Assembly: GCA_902610975.1 (NCBI GenBank)
Contig: CACLXL010000002.1
Location: 62,001 to 126,000 of the forward strand
Direction: 5' to 3'
Length of the DNA stretch: 64,000 nucleotides
Source of the DNA: an uncultured Pelagibacteraceae bacterium
GTDB lineage: Bacteria > Pseudomonadota > Alphaproteobacteria > Pelagibacterales > Pelagibacteraceae
Shown here piece after piece: positions 10,998-19,994 of the stretch. The number at the start of each line of letters is the position of its first letter. The stretch's first letter is position 1. The position numbers and the translations under genes were made by a program. Under the pieces are notes generated by a model. The model had not been told where the DNA came from, made no database searches, and saw nothing but the letters and a program-made list of their open reading frames with translations.

Positions 10998-11741
10998 CTA
11001 TCTATAGTAATTCTTTATTATATCAATAAATTTTTTTGATGATTTCGATGCTCCTCCAACTAAAAACCCATCAATTTCATTAATTTCTTTAAACAATTTA
11101 ACATTATCGCCATCTACTGAACCACCGTATAACACAGCAGGACTTTTTTTCTTAAATATTTTTTTTAAAATTTTTTTTATATAGATAATAGTTTTTTCTA
11201 ATTCATCTTTTGTTGGAATTTTACCAGTTCCAATAGACCAAATAGGTTCGTAAGCAATTATTAAATTATTTTTGTCAAATTTTTTATCTAACACTTTAGT
11301 AAGCTGTTTTTTTAGAACACTAAAAGTTTTTTTATTTTTTTTATCAGATTTATTTTCTCCAATACAAAAAACTACTTTTAAATTATTTTTTAATGCGAAG
11401 TGAACTTTATTTTTTAGCATAGTGTCTGTATCACCCTCACCTCGATTATCTGAGTGACCTACCAATGTATATTTTGCACCAACTGATTTAATCATATAAG
11501 GGCTAATTGCTGCTGTATTAGAGGAAAACTGTTCTTTTTGATAACAATTTTGAGATCCAATATAGATTTTTTTATTTTTGAAGGACTTTGCATAGGTCTG
11601 TATTAGCGTATACGGAGGTGTAATAATTACTCTGTATTTTTTACGATTTTTATCTTTTGTATGGAAAGAATTAATTTTATTAAGGATATTTACAGATTTT
11701 GGAACTCCAAACATTTTCCAATTTCCAATAAAATATCTCAT
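10998..11741 (-). CDS. tpiA: Triosephosphate isomerase
   Basis: Interconverts dihydroxyacetone phosphate and glyceraldehyde 3-phosphate, 247 aa. The catalytic residues are K9 (GNWKM), H96 (LVGHSDNR) and E165 (AYEPIWSIGTG). The phosphate-binding LYGGSV and FLVGGAS motifs are near the C-terminus. The usual GHSERR motif reads GHSDNR, a conservative variant. It is the first gene of the minus-strand run and is divergent from ppiD over 65 bp that must carry both promoters. Confidence 0.95.
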   Translation of the reverse strand: MRYFIGNWKMFGVPKSVNILNKINSFHTKDKNRKKYRVIITPPYTLIQTYAKSFKNKKIYIGSQNCYQKEQFSSNTAAISPYMIKSVGAKYTLVGHSDNRGEGDTDTMLKNKVHFALKNNLKVVFCIGENKSDKKNKKTFSVLKKQLTKVLDKKFDKNNLIIAYEPIWSIGTGKIPTKDELEKTIIYIKKILKKIFKKKSPAVLYGGSVDGDNVKLFKEINEIDGFLVGGASKSSKKFIDIIKNYYR

Positions 11742-11775
11742 TATTTGCCTTAATATTAAATTTAATCTATAGGTG

Positions 11776-11781
11776 TATAAT
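11776..11781 (+). promoter_or_regulatory. Possible -10 element for ppiD-trp
   Basis: A TATAAT hexamer lies in the 65-bp divergent tpiA/ppiD gap, 25 bp before the ppiD start codon. No good -35 hexamer is found at the usual distance. In DNA this AT-rich such matches occur often, so the call is tentative. Confidence 0.3.
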
Positions 11782-11806
11782 TTTAAAAACTTAATAAATT
11801 ATTATA

Positions 11807-13261
11807 ATGTTAACTTCAATAGGTAAATTTTCTAAGTCTTTTTTTATTAAACTCCTTGTAGGGATAATTATTCTTCCCTTTGTGTTTTGGGGAATGGGCG
11901 ATGTATTTAGAGGTGGAAATCAAAATGTAATAGCCTCAATAGACTCTGAAAAAGTAAGTACACAAGAATTTGTTGAATATCTTAGAAGACTGAATTTAAA
12001 TAAAGAGCAAATTAAGAATTTGCCTAAAACTGATTTAATTGAAAAAATATTATCTGAATATATTGGTAAAAGAGTTATGGCTTTAGAAATTGAACAACTT
12101 GGAATTATTGTTAATGACGTATCTTTAAGAAATATGATCAAAAATGATGATTTATTTTTTAAAAACGAAAAATTTTCAAGAATAGAATATGAGAAGTTTT
12201 TAATTAAAAGTGGTGTTAGCGCACCACAATTCGAGGCAAATATAGCAGAACAAGAAAAAAGAAGGCAGTTTTTAAGTTTTTTATCAGGCGGAATAATTGT
12301 GCCGGAAATTATGGTAAAACAAGAATTTAGAAAAGAAAATCAAACTAAAACAATTAAATATTTAGATCTTGAAAAATATCATTTAAAAAAACAACCATCT
12401 GAGCAAAGTAAAAAGGAATTATATGAAAAAAATAAAAATATTTTTTTTACAGAGTTCAAGAGTATTCGTTATGCTGAAATAACTCCTGAAAAAATTAGTG
12501 GCAGTGCTGAATATGATGAACCTTTTTTTAAACAATTAGATATAATAGAAAATAATATTCTGGACGGACAATCTTTTGATGAAACTGTAAAAAACGATAA
12601 TTTAGAAATAGTTACAATTCAAAAAATAAATGCCAAAAAAGAGAATGAGAAAAAAATTAAAATTAAAAAATTACCAGATAGTTTATTCAAAAAAATTTAT
12701 AACTTGCCCTCAGAAAATGCACCAGAAATCGTTGAATTAAATTCTAAATATTATCTGGTTGAAGTATTAAGTATTGAAAAAAAAAATAGACCTTTTTCTG
12801 ATCCAGAAGTTCAAGAAGCACTAAATGCACAACTGAATTTTAAAAACAAAATAGAAAATAATACATCAATTATAAAAGATATAAGTATGGGCGCACTGGA
12901 TAAAGATAGATTCACAAAATTTGCATCAGAAAACAATTTAACAATTAAAGATTATAAAGTTAACAATTTAAAGCAAAATGAAATTTTTTCCGAAGGTATC
13001 ATTAAAAGGATATTTCTTACAAAAGACGGAGAGGTAGATCTAATTTCTAATAATACTCTTACAAAAAGCTTTTTAATTTTAGCAATAAAAACTGATTACA
13101 AAGATATAAAAAAAAATAGTAATGAATATGAACAATATGAGGCAAAAGCTCGACTGAATTTAATAAACAAAATTTACCAAACTCATGATAGAAGCCTTAA
13201 TGAAAAATATAAAGTTGAATTAAATCAAAGAACAATAGATCGAGTAAAAAATTCATTTTAA
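11807..13261 (+). CDS. ppiD: PpiD/SurA-like periplasmic folding factor
   Basis: Membrane-anchored peptidyl-prolyl isomerase/chaperone, 484 aa. The N-terminal anchor SFFIKLLVGIIILPFVFWGM is followed by the typical GDVFRGG and VNDVSLRNMI segments of the SurA-N-like domain. A diverged parvulin-like region lies in the middle (about 220-320), and then a C-terminal charged domain. This order is that of PpiD. It sits directly before trpE (the next ATG follows the stop with no gap), a common alphaproteobacterial arrangement. Active-site conservation in the parvulin part looks weak, so it may act mainly as a chaperone. Confidence 0.85.
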   Translation: MLTSIGKFSKSFFIKLLVGIIILPFVFWGMGDVFRGGNQNVIASIDSEKVSTQEFVEYLRRLNLNKEQIKNLPKTDLIEKILSEYIGKRVMALEIEQLGIIVNDVSLRNMIKNDDLFFKNEKFSRIEYEKFLIKSGVSAPQFEANIAEQEKRRQFLSFLSGGIIVPEIMVKQEFRKENQTKTIKYLDLEKYHLKKQPSEQSKKELYEKNKNIFFTEFKSIRYAEITPEKISGSAEYDEPFFKQLDIIENNILDGQSFDETVKNDNLEIVTIQKINAKKENEKKIKIKKLPDSLFKKIYNLPSENAPEIVELNSKYYLVEVLSIEKKNRPFSDPEVQEALNAQLNFKNKIENNTSIIKDISMGALDKDRFTKFASENNLTIKDYKVNNLKQNEIFSEGIIKRIFLTKDGEVDLISNNTLTKSFLILAIKTDYKDIKKNSNEYEQYEAKARLNLINKIYQTHDRSLNEKYKVELNQRTIDRVKNSF

Positions 13262-14718
13262 TGCGAATAAATATAAACTTTAAAGATTTTAAAAAGAAAC
13301 ACTCTAAAAAAAAACATCAAATTTTATTTAGATCTTTAAATTGTAAAAATTACTATAAAGTTGAAAATTTATATAAGTTTCTTCTAGCAGAAAAAAATAG
13401 TTTTATTTTTGAGTCAGTTGAGAAAGGGATAATAAGAGGCAGATACACAATCATAGGTCTAAACCCAGACAAAATTTGGAATATAAACGATAAAAAGGTT
13501 ACTTTAATAAATAATGGAAAAAAAACTAATATTAAAACAAATCCTTTAAAATACATAAATAAGATAATTAAGGACTTTGATATCAAAATACCTCAACAAT
13601 TACCTTCTATGGCATCAATGTTAGTTGGTTATTTTTCTTATGATGTAATTCGTTATATCGAAATGATACCCGATAAGTGCGAAGATGATTTAAAAATTCC
13701 TGATATAAGAATTTCAAGACCAAAGAATTTAATAATATACGATAATCTGAAGAAAAAAATTCATTACATTGAAAACGTTTATGCAGATACAAAAATTAAA
13801 AATTATGCAGAAACTTATAATGCTATACTAAAAAGATTTGAATTATACGAGAGTTTTGAAAATATTAAACTGCCAGATCAATTCACTTTTAAAATTAATA
13901 AGAGTTTGATTAAATCAAATATAACTAAAGAAAAATTCAAAACATTAGTTAAAAAAGCAAAAACCTACATAAAAAAAGGTGATATTTTTCAAGTTGTACT
14001 TAGTCAAAGATTTGAGAGAAAAATTAACAAAAGACCGATTGAAATTTATAATCACTTAAGAAAGTCAAATCCATCTCCTTTTATGTTTTATTTTAACTAT
14101 GATGATTTTAATATTCTAGGAAGCAGTCCTGAGATATTAGTTAGACTTAGAAATGAGCAAGTTACGATCAGGCCAATTGCGGGCACAAGACCAAGAGGCA
14201 AAACTTTAAAAGAAGATAAAAGATATGAATCTGAGCTTCTTAAAGATAAAAAAGAATTATCTGAACACTTGATGTTATTAGATCTTGGCAGAAATGATGT
14301 TGGAAAAGTTTCAAAGATAAATTCAGTTAAAGTTACTGAAAAATTTAAAGTAGAAAAATATTCTCACGTGATGCACATTGTTTCCAATGTTATCGGAAAA
14401 TTTAATGGTCAAACCTCTATATTTGAAACACTTTTATCAGGTTTTCCTGCAGGCACCGTGAGCGGCGCTCCAAAAATTAGAGCAATGGAAATAATTGATG
14501 AACTAGAGAAAAATAAAAGAAAATTATACGCAGGTGGAATTGGTTATTTTACCCCAAATAATGAATTTGATACCTGTATTGCTTTAAGAACAGCTCTAAT
14601 TAAAAAAGATAAATTTTACGTTCAAGCTGGGGCAGGAATTGTAGCTGACAGTAAGCCTGAAAAAGAATACGCAGAAACAGTCAATAAAGCCAAAGCTCTG
14701 ATGAAAGCAGTAGATTAG
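13261..14718 (+). CDS. trpE: Anthranilate synthase component I
   Basis: Chorismate-utilising subunit, 485 aa. The N-terminal domain includes [17 protein letters not shown], typical of the tryptophan feedback site region. The C-terminal catalytic domain has [36 protein letters not shown], the [12 protein letters not shown] segment and YAGGIGYF. trpG follows with no gap and trpD and trpC come next, so this is a classical trpEGDC operon headed by ppiD. I see no leader peptide with Trp codons before it. Confidence 0.96.
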   Translation: MRININFKDFKKKHSKKKHQILFRSLNCKNYYKVENLYKFLLAEKNSFIFESVEKGIIRGRYTIIGLNPDKIWNINDKKVTLINNGKKTNIKTNPLKYINKIIKDFDIKIPQQLPSMASMLVGYFSYDVIRYIEMIPDKCEDDLKIPDIRISRPKNLIIYDNLKKKIHYIENVYADTKIKNYAETYNAILKRFELYESFENIKLPDQFTFKINKSLIKSNITKEKFKTLVKKAKTYIKKGDIFQVVLSQRFERKINKRPIEIYNHLRKSNPSPFMFYFNYDDFNILGSSPEILVRLRNEQVTIRPIAGTRPRGKTLKEDKRYESELLKDKKELSEHLMLLDLGRNDVGKVSKINSVKVTEKFKVEKYSHVMHIVSNVIGKFNGQTSIFETLLSGFPAGTVSGAPKIRAMEIIDELEKNKRKLYAGGIGYFTPNNEFDTCIALRTALIKKDKFYVQAGAGIVADSKPEKEYAETVNKAKALMKAVD

Positions 14719-15285
14719 ATGAAAATTTTATTAATAGATAATTACGACAGTTTTACTTACAACTTGTTTCACTATATTTCGAAAATTAAGAAAAATGTTG
14801 AGGTGATAAGAAATGATAAGATCGATGCAAAAACTGTCTTAAGAAAAAAATATGACAAAATTGTAATATCCCCAGGACCTGGAAATCCTAATCAAGCTGG
14901 TAATTGCCTCAAAATCGTAAAAGAAGTTCATAAAAAAATCCCTATACTTGGAGTTTGTTTAGGCCATCAAATCATAGGTCAAGTCTTTGGTGGAAAAATT
15001 GTTTATGCTAAAAATTTGATGCACGGTAAAACAAGTAAGATTATGCATAAAAAAAAGGGTTTATTTAAGAATATCCAAAATAACTTTGAAGCAACCAGGT
15101 ATCACAGTTTAGTAGTCGATCGTAAAAAATTCCCAAAAAATCTTATAATTACAGCTGAAACTAAAAATAAGACAATAATGGGATTAATGCATCAAAAGTA
15201 TGATACTCATGGGTTTCAATTTCATCCTGAGAGTATAAGTACTAAAGTAGGTATGAAATTAATTAAAAACTTTATTACTAAATAA
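14719..15285 (+). CDS. trpG: Anthranilate synthase component II (glutamine amidotransferase)
   Basis: Class I glutamine amidotransferase that feeds ammonia to TrpE, 188 aa. It begins ILLIDNYDSFTYNL and has the oxyanion region SPGPGNP. The catalytic triad is C80 (GVCLGHQIIG), H168 and E170 (FQFHPES). It starts immediately after trpE and trpD starts immediately after it, indicating coupled translation in the operon. Confidence 0.95.
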   Translation: MKILLIDNYDSFTYNLFHYISKIKKNVEVIRNDKIDAKTVLRKKYDKIVISPGPGNPNQAGNCLKIVKEVHKKIPILGVCLGHQIIGQVFGGKIVYAKNLMHGKTSKIMHKKKGLFKNIQNNFEATRYHSLVVDRKKFPKNLIITAETKNKTIMGLMHQKYDTHGFQFHPESISTKVGMKLIKNFITK

Positions 15286-16281
15286 ATGTCTAATTTTGTA
15301 GAAAATTTAAAAAAAGGTCAAAACCTTTCTTTTGAGGAAAGTAAGGCTCTATTTAATGAACTTATGGAAGGTAAATATAATGAGGAATTTATTATTGAAA
15401 TTTTAGAATATCTTTTAAAAAAAGGTGAAACTAAAGATGAATTAGCTGGAGGAATTTTTATTTTAAGAGAAAAAGCTATTAAAGTTAAAACTGATCAAAA
15501 TACTATAGATACATGCGGAACAGGAGGAGATGGACAAAATTCTTTAAATATTTCAACTGCAGCAGCTATAGTTTTAGCAAGTATGGGAGTCAAAGTTGCT
15601 AAACACGGCAATAAAGCTGTTTCCTCGAACTGCGGATCCGCAGATGTTTTGGAAGCCCTAAAAATAGATATTAATTTAAAACCAAATGAGGCTGAGGAAA
15701 ATATTAAAAAATTCAATTTTGCTTTTATGTTTGCGCCTAACTATCATTCAGCAATGAAATATGTGGGTCCAGCTAGAAAGAAAATGGGAAAAAAAACAAT
15801 CTTTAACTTAATTGGCCCTTTAAGTAGCCCAGCACAAGTAAAAAGGCAAGTAGTAGGAGTATTTGATAAAAAATGGATGAAGCCTTTTGCTGAGGCGCTA
15901 AAAGAAAATGGAGTCGTTCATGCTTTTATTGTTCATAGTGAAGATGGAATGGATGAGATCTCACCATTTGCAAAAACAAATGTAGTAGAACTCAAAGATA
16001 ACATGATTAAAGAATTCATAATTGATCCAAAAACTTTAGGTATAGACTCTGTTAATAGAGAAAATTTGAAAGGAGAAAATGCTGAATATAATTCTAAGAA
16101 AATTATTGAAATATTTAAAGGTCAAAAAAATGAATTCTCTCAATCTGTTGCTCTAAATGTAGCAGCAGGATTGATTGTTGCTGGTAAAGAAAATGATTTT
16201 AAAATATCATACGAAAAGGCTACAAAACATTTAAGTTCAGGAAATGTGTTTCAACATTTGGTAAAAATTCAATCAAATTAA
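15286..16281 (+). CDS. trpD: Anthranilate phosphoribosyltransferase
   Basis: Transfers phosphoribose from PRPP to anthranilate, 331 aa. Visible are the glycine-rich PRPP motif DTCGTGGDGQNSLNIST, the KHGNKAVSS loop, FMFAPNYHSAMK, FNLIGPLSSPA and VHSEDGMDEISP. The length is normal. It follows trpG with no gap and shares one base with the trpC start. Confidence 0.96.
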   Translation: MSNFVENLKKGQNLSFEESKALFNELMEGKYNEEFIIEILEYLLKKGETKDELAGGIFILREKAIKVKTDQNTIDTCGTGGDGQNSLNISTAAAIVLASMGVKVAKHGNKAVSSNCGSADVLEALKIDINLKPNEAEENIKKFNFAFMFAPNYHSAMKYVGPARKKMGKKTIFNLIGPLSSPAQVKRQVVGVFDKKWMKPFAEALKENGVVHAFIVHSEDGMDEISPFAKTNVVELKDNMIKEFIIDPKTLGIDSVNRENLKGENAEYNSKKIIEIFKGQKNEFSQSVALNVAAGLIVAGKENDFKISYEKATKHLSSGNVFQHLVKIQSN

Positions 16282-17072
16282 TGACAAATATTTTAGAAAA
16301 AATTATTGCAGAAAAAAAATACGCTTTAGACTTAATTAAAAAAGAAAAATCTTTAGATCATTTAGAAAAAAGTATAAAAGGGCAAGTTTTTTTAAATTTT
16401 AAGGAAAGTATCCAAAAAAATAATAATATAACTTTAATAACAGAGATTAAAAAAGCTAGCCCATCTGCTGGTGTTCTTGTAAATAAATTTAATCATTTAG
16501 AAATCGCAAAAATGTATGTAGATAATGGTGCTACTTGTCTTTCTGTTTTAACAGAAGAAAAGTATTTTTTGGGAAAATTAGATTATATTCAAGATATAAA
16601 AAAACATATTAAAGTGCCGATTTTAGCTAAAGATTTTTTTATAGATCCTTATCAAATCGCATTATCTAAAAGTTATGGTTGTGATTGTATCTTAATAATA
16701 ATTGCGGCTCTTAATGGGGCCCAAGCTAACGAAATTTATTCTGAAGCTTTAAAACATAATTTATCTGTCATAGTAGAAGTACATGATCAGAAAGAGGCTG
16801 AAACAGCCTTAAAGTTTGATCAAGCATTAATTGGAATTAATAATAGGAATTTGAAAACACTTGAAGTTTCTTTAAATAATACTATCTCAATTTTTGAAAT
16901 TATAAAAACACACAAAGGTCCTATTATTTCTGAGAGCGGGATTAAAAATGCTAATGACGCAAAATATATTTATGAAAAAACCGGGATTAAAAATTTTCTT
17001 ATTGGAGAATCACTTTTAAAATCCGACAAACCTACTGAATTAATGAAAAAATTAATTCAAATTACTCAATAA
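16281..17072 (+). CDS. trpC: Indole-3-glycerol-phosphate synthase
   Basis: TIM-barrel enzyme closing the indole ring, 263 aa, not fused to TrpF. The motifs are TEIKKASPSAGVL, LSVLTEEKYFLG, ILAKDFFIDPYQI, IGINNRNLKT, ISESGIKNANDA and the phosphate-binding FLIGESLL. It is the last trp gene of this cluster; trpF, trpB and trpA are not in the window. moaC and moeA, found between trpC and lexA in many Alphaproteobacteria, are absent here. Confidence 0.95.
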   Translation: MTNILEKIIAEKKYALDLIKKEKSLDHLEKSIKGQVFLNFKESIQKNNNITLITEIKKASPSAGVLVNKFNHLEIAKMYVDNGATCLSVLTEEKYFLGKLDYIQDIKKHIKVPILAKDFFIDPYQIALSKSYGCDCILIIIAALNGAQANEIYSEALKHNLSVIVEVHDQKEAETALKFDQALIGINNRNLKTLEVSLNNTISIFEIIKTHKGPIISESGIKNANDAKYIYEKTGIKNFLIGESLLKSDKPTELMKKLIQITQ

Positions 17073-17105
17073 ATAAGCCACTTATTTAGAGTTGTAATTC
17101 AAAAA

Positions 17106-17141
17106 GAACTTTTATAGAACATAGATGTACAAGGTTTGTTC
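17106..17141 (+). promoter_or_regulatory. SOS (LexA) boxes before lexA
   Basis: GAAC-N7-GAAC at 17106-17120 is a perfect match to the alphaproteobacterial LexA box (GTTC-N7-GTTC read on the other strand). A second, near-perfect copy GTAC-N7-GTTC lies at 17127-17141 in the opposite orientation, with one base off. The two start 21 bp apart, about two helical turns. The second box covers the ribosome-binding site of lexA. A possible -10 (TATAGA, 17113-17118) overlaps the first box. The arrangement indicates LexA autorepression. Confidence 0.8.
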
Positions 17142-17142
17142 T

Positions 17143-17817
17143 ATGCTAACAAAAAAACAAAAAAACTTATTAATATTTATAAATAAGAAGATTAGATCTT
17201 CAGGAATTTCTCCATCTTACGAAGAAATGAAAAATTCACTCAACCTCAAGTCGAAATCAGGAATACATAGATTAATTTCTGCATTAGAAGAAAGAGGTTT
17301 TGTTAAGCGATTAGCACATAAGGCTAGAGCATTAGAGGTAGTAAAATTGCCAGAGAATGCTAGCGCTAATGATATATTTAATACTTTCACACCAAGCGTT
17401 ATCAAAGGTGGATTAGATAAGAATAACAATAAATCTACTGATGTTTCGGTACTAGGAAGTATTGCCGCTGGTACACCGATTGAAGCTATTCAACAAGAAG
17501 TTGATAGAGTTGCTTTACCAGAGGATCTTCAAAATAATGGTGAGCACTATGGTCTTAAAGTAAAAGGTGACTCAATGATTGAAGCAGGTATTGCTGACGG
17601 TGATACTGTTATTATAAAAAAAGTTTCTAATGTAGATAATGGTCAGATTGCAGTAGTATTGATAGACGACCAGGAAGCTACTTTAAAAAGAGTAAGAAAA
17701 AAAGGAAACACCATCGCTCTTGAAGCAGCAAATCGAAACTACGGAACTAAAATTTACGCTGCAAATAGAATTAAAATTCAAGGTAAACTTGTTTCTTTAT
17801 ATAGAAACTTTCATTAA
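17143..17817 (+). CDS. lexA: SOS repressor LexA
   Basis: LexA repressor/protease, 224 aa from the ATG at 17143. This start is preferred over the in-frame ATG at 17125 because it gives the family N-terminus MLTKKQK. It also has AAGG at 17131-17134 eight bases upstream, and it keeps the second SOS box out of the coding region. The winged-helix DNA-binding part is about residues 1-70. Self-cleavage should occur at A109-G110 (SIAAGTPIEA). The Ser/Lys dyad is S144 (KGDSMIEAG) and K182 (ATLKRV). The central linker is asparagine- and lysine-rich. Confidence 0.95.
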   Translation: MLTKKQKNLLIFINKKIRSSGISPSYEEMKNSLNLKSKSGIHRLISALEERGFVKRLAHKARALEVVKLPENASANDIFNTFTPSVIKGGLDKNNNKSTDVSVLGSIAAGTPIEAIQQEVDRVALPEDLQNNGEHYGLKVKGDSMIEAGIADGDTVIIKKVSNVDNGQIAVVLIDDQEATLKRVRKKGNTIALEAANRNYGTKIYAANRIKIQGKLVSLYRNFH

Positions 17818-17836
17818 AATAGTCTAATTAATATAG

Positions 17837-19225
17837 ATGTCTTTTAATTGTAGGTTTGCGCCCTCTCCTACTGGGCCTCTTCATATTGGCGGCGTTCGAA
17901 CAGCATTATTCAATTGGCTTTTAGCGAAAAAAAATAAGGGTAAATATTTTCTAAGAATTGAGGACACTGATAAAGAAAGATCTAAAGAAGAATTCAAAAA
18001 ACAAATTATTACATCTTTAGCTTGGCTTGGCATTGAACATGATGGAGATGAGTATATCCAATCTAAAAATATATCAAAACACGTTGCAGTTGCAGAGGAA
18101 TTGTTAAAAAAAGGTTTTGCCTACAAATGTTATTGTTCTGAAGAAGAAATTAATGAACAAAAAGAAAAATGCAAAAAACAAGGAATGCCATATGTTTATA
18201 ATAGAAAATGGAGAGATGCCAAAGATTTAAAAATTCCAGAGGGAGTAAAACCGGTAATAAGATTTAAAAGTAAGATATCAGGGAATACGATTATAAAAGA
18301 TTTAGTTCAAGGAGATAGAAATATTTCAAATTCTACTATTGAGGATTTTGTAATTCTAAGAAAAGATAATACTCCAACATACCAGCTATCAGCCACTGTT
18401 GATGATCATGAAATGAAAATAACTCATGTTATTAGAGGAGACGATCATATGATTAACTCTTTTAAACAAAGACAAATTTACGAAGCGATGGGTTGGGAGG
18501 TTCCAAACTTTGCACATATTCCTTTAATTCATAGTGAAAAAGGAAAAAAATTATCAAAAAGAGATAATGCCTCCACTCTCGAGGATTATATTAAAATAGG
18601 AGTTATATCAGACGCTTTAAGGAATTATTTATTAAGATTGGGATGGTCTTATAAAGATAAAGAAATTTTTACAAAGCAGGAAAGTATAGATTTATTTGAT
18701 CTAAGCGGTGTTGGAAAGTCACCTTCAAAACTTGATATGAATAGGATTTATTCAATAAATGAGACGTATATAAAGAGTATCAATCAGAAAGATCTTTTTA
18801 ATTTTTTTAAAGAATATGTTTCAAAATACAAAAAACCTTTAAATCAATCAAAAGAAAATATTCTTTTAAAATCTATGGGTTTTTTAAAAAATAAAGCAAA
18901 AACTCTAGAGGATATTTGGAACAATGCCCAATTTATAATTAATGATAAAATCGAGATTGGCAAAGACGATAAAAAACTTATTGATGATTTATCTAAGAAA
19001 GTAATTAAAGACTTTGCTGATGAATATGAAAAACTATCTGCTTTATCTAGAGAGTCTTTAGAGCCTATAATTAAATCTTTAATTGATAAACATAAGACTA
19101 ATTTTAAAGGTGTAGGACAACCTTTAAGGATAGCGCTAGTTGGCTCTAGATTTGGGCCTGGTCTTTATGATGTTATTCTTTCATTAGATAAAGCTGAAGT
19201 ACTCAAAAGACTAAAACAAATTTAA
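17837..19225 (+). CDS. gltX: Glutamyl-tRNA synthetase
   Basis: Class I aminoacyl-tRNA synthetase, 462 aa. The HIGH-type motif is HIGG (H16 in PSPTGPLHIGG) and the KMSKS-type motif is KLSKR (238-242). A Cys-rich segment follows CYCSEEE. Size and motif set fit the bacterial non-discriminating or discriminating GluRS; the sequence alone does not settle which. It follows lexA by 19 bp and is followed immediately by the nuclease-like gene. In many Alphaproteobacteria gltX is followed by gltA and then lpxB; here lpxB is 22 kb away. Confidence 0.95.
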   Translation: MSFNCRFAPSPTGPLHIGGVRTALFNWLLAKKNKGKYFLRIEDTDKERSKEEFKKQIITSLAWLGIEHDGDEYIQSKNISKHVAVAEELLKKGFAYKCYCSEEEINEQKEKCKKQGMPYVYNRKWRDAKDLKIPEGVKPVIRFKSKISGNTIIKDLVQGDRNISNSTIEDFVILRKDNTPTYQLSATVDDHEMKITHVIRGDDHMINSFKQRQIYEAMGWEVPNFAHIPLIHSEKGKKLSKRDNASTLEDYIKIGVISDALRNYLLRLGWSYKDKEIFTKQESIDLFDLSGVGKSPSKLDMNRIYSINETYIKSINQKDLFNFFKEYVSKYKKPLNQSKENILLKSMGFLKNKAKTLEDIWNNAQFIINDKIEIGKDDKKLIDDLSKKVIKDFADEYEKLSALSRESLEPIIKSLIDKHKTNFKGVGQPLRIALVGSRFGPGLYDVILSLDKAEVLKRLKQI

Positions 19226-19993
19226 ATGAAAGACGCTGTATCTTTTAGAATAAGAAAAGCTTCTATCTACGATAAAAAATCTAATACTCCTTTTAAAATA
19301 AGTAGGTCCAAATTTTTCAACTTTATGAGCTGTAAAAGATGCTTTTATTTGGATCGTGTAAAAGGACTAAAAGAGCCCTCAATGCCTGGATGGGCTCTAA
19401 ACGTTGCAGTCGATGAGTTATTAAAGAAAGAATTCGATCAGTATAGAAAAGAACAAAAACCCCATCCAATTATGGTTAAACATAAATTAAATTTTATACC
19501 TTATCAGCACAAAGATTTAGATATGTGGAGAAATTCTTTAAAAGGTGGCATTTCATATTTAGACGAGAATACAAACCTTATAATTCATGGAGGTGTTGAT
19601 GATATTTGGTTTGATTTGAATGAAAAAAAATTAGTTGTTGTAGATTATAAAGCCCAATCGTCAACTTATCCTATAACAGTATCCTCTTATCTCGATGCTG
19701 AATGGCATCTTAGTTATAAATTACAGATGGATATTTATGTTCATATCTTAAGAAAAATGAATTTTAAAGTTTCAGACCGAACTTTTTTTTATGTTTGTAA
19801 TGGTGAAAAAACAAACAATAAATTTGATAATAAAATAGATTTTAAAACTACACTAATCCCATATCGAGTAAATACTGATTGGATAGAGAAAAAAATAATT
19901 GAAATGAAAGAAATTCTAAACTTAGAAGAACCACCTAAAATTGAAAAAACTTGCGAAAAGTGTGCTTATCTAGAAGGTGGAAAGAAATTTTAA
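19226..19993 (+). CDS. PD-(D/E)XK nuclease-like protein, Cas4/RecB group, with four cysteines
   Basis: 255 aa, orphan. A Cas4/RecB-type core is seen: D125 in HGGVDDIW, the D140-Y-K142 triad (VVVDYKAQSS) and the motif-IV Q167-x3-Y171 (QMDIYVHIL). C36 and C39 (MSCKRCFYLDR) near the N-terminus and C243 and C246 (CEKCAYLE) near the C-terminus could hold a 4Fe-4S cluster, as in AddB and Cas4, although the 2+2 spacing differs from the usual 1+3. No helicase, cas gene or repeat array is adjacent. It starts 1 bp after gltX and may be co-transcribed with it. The role in DNA processing is inferred. Confidence 0.75.
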   Translation: MKDAVSFRIRKASIYDKKSNTPFKISRSKFFNFMSCKRCFYLDRVKGLKEPSMPGWALNVAVDELLKKEFDQYRKEQKPHPIMVKHKLNFIPYQHKDLDMWRNSLKGGISYLDENTNLIIHGGVDDIWFDLNEKKLVVVDYKAQSSTYPITVSSYLDAEWHLSYKLQMDIYVHILRKMNFKVSDRTFFYVCNGEKTNNKFDNKIDFKTTLIPYRVNTDWIEKKIIEMKEILNLEEPPKIEKTCEKCAYLEGGKKF

Positions 19994-19994
19994 T

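Noticed and set aside
17070-17088. Perfect 8-bp inverted repeat (TAAATAAG-CCA-CTTATTTA) after trpC as a terminator
   Set aside because: The stem is almost all AT, the loop is 3 nt and there is no following U-run. It also overlaps the trpC stop codon, so chance in AT-rich DNA is likely.
19226-19993. CRISPR-associated Cas4
   Set aside because: No CRISPR repeats, Cas1 or Cas2 are in the window and the cysteine spacing differs. It is listed only as Cas4/RecB-like.
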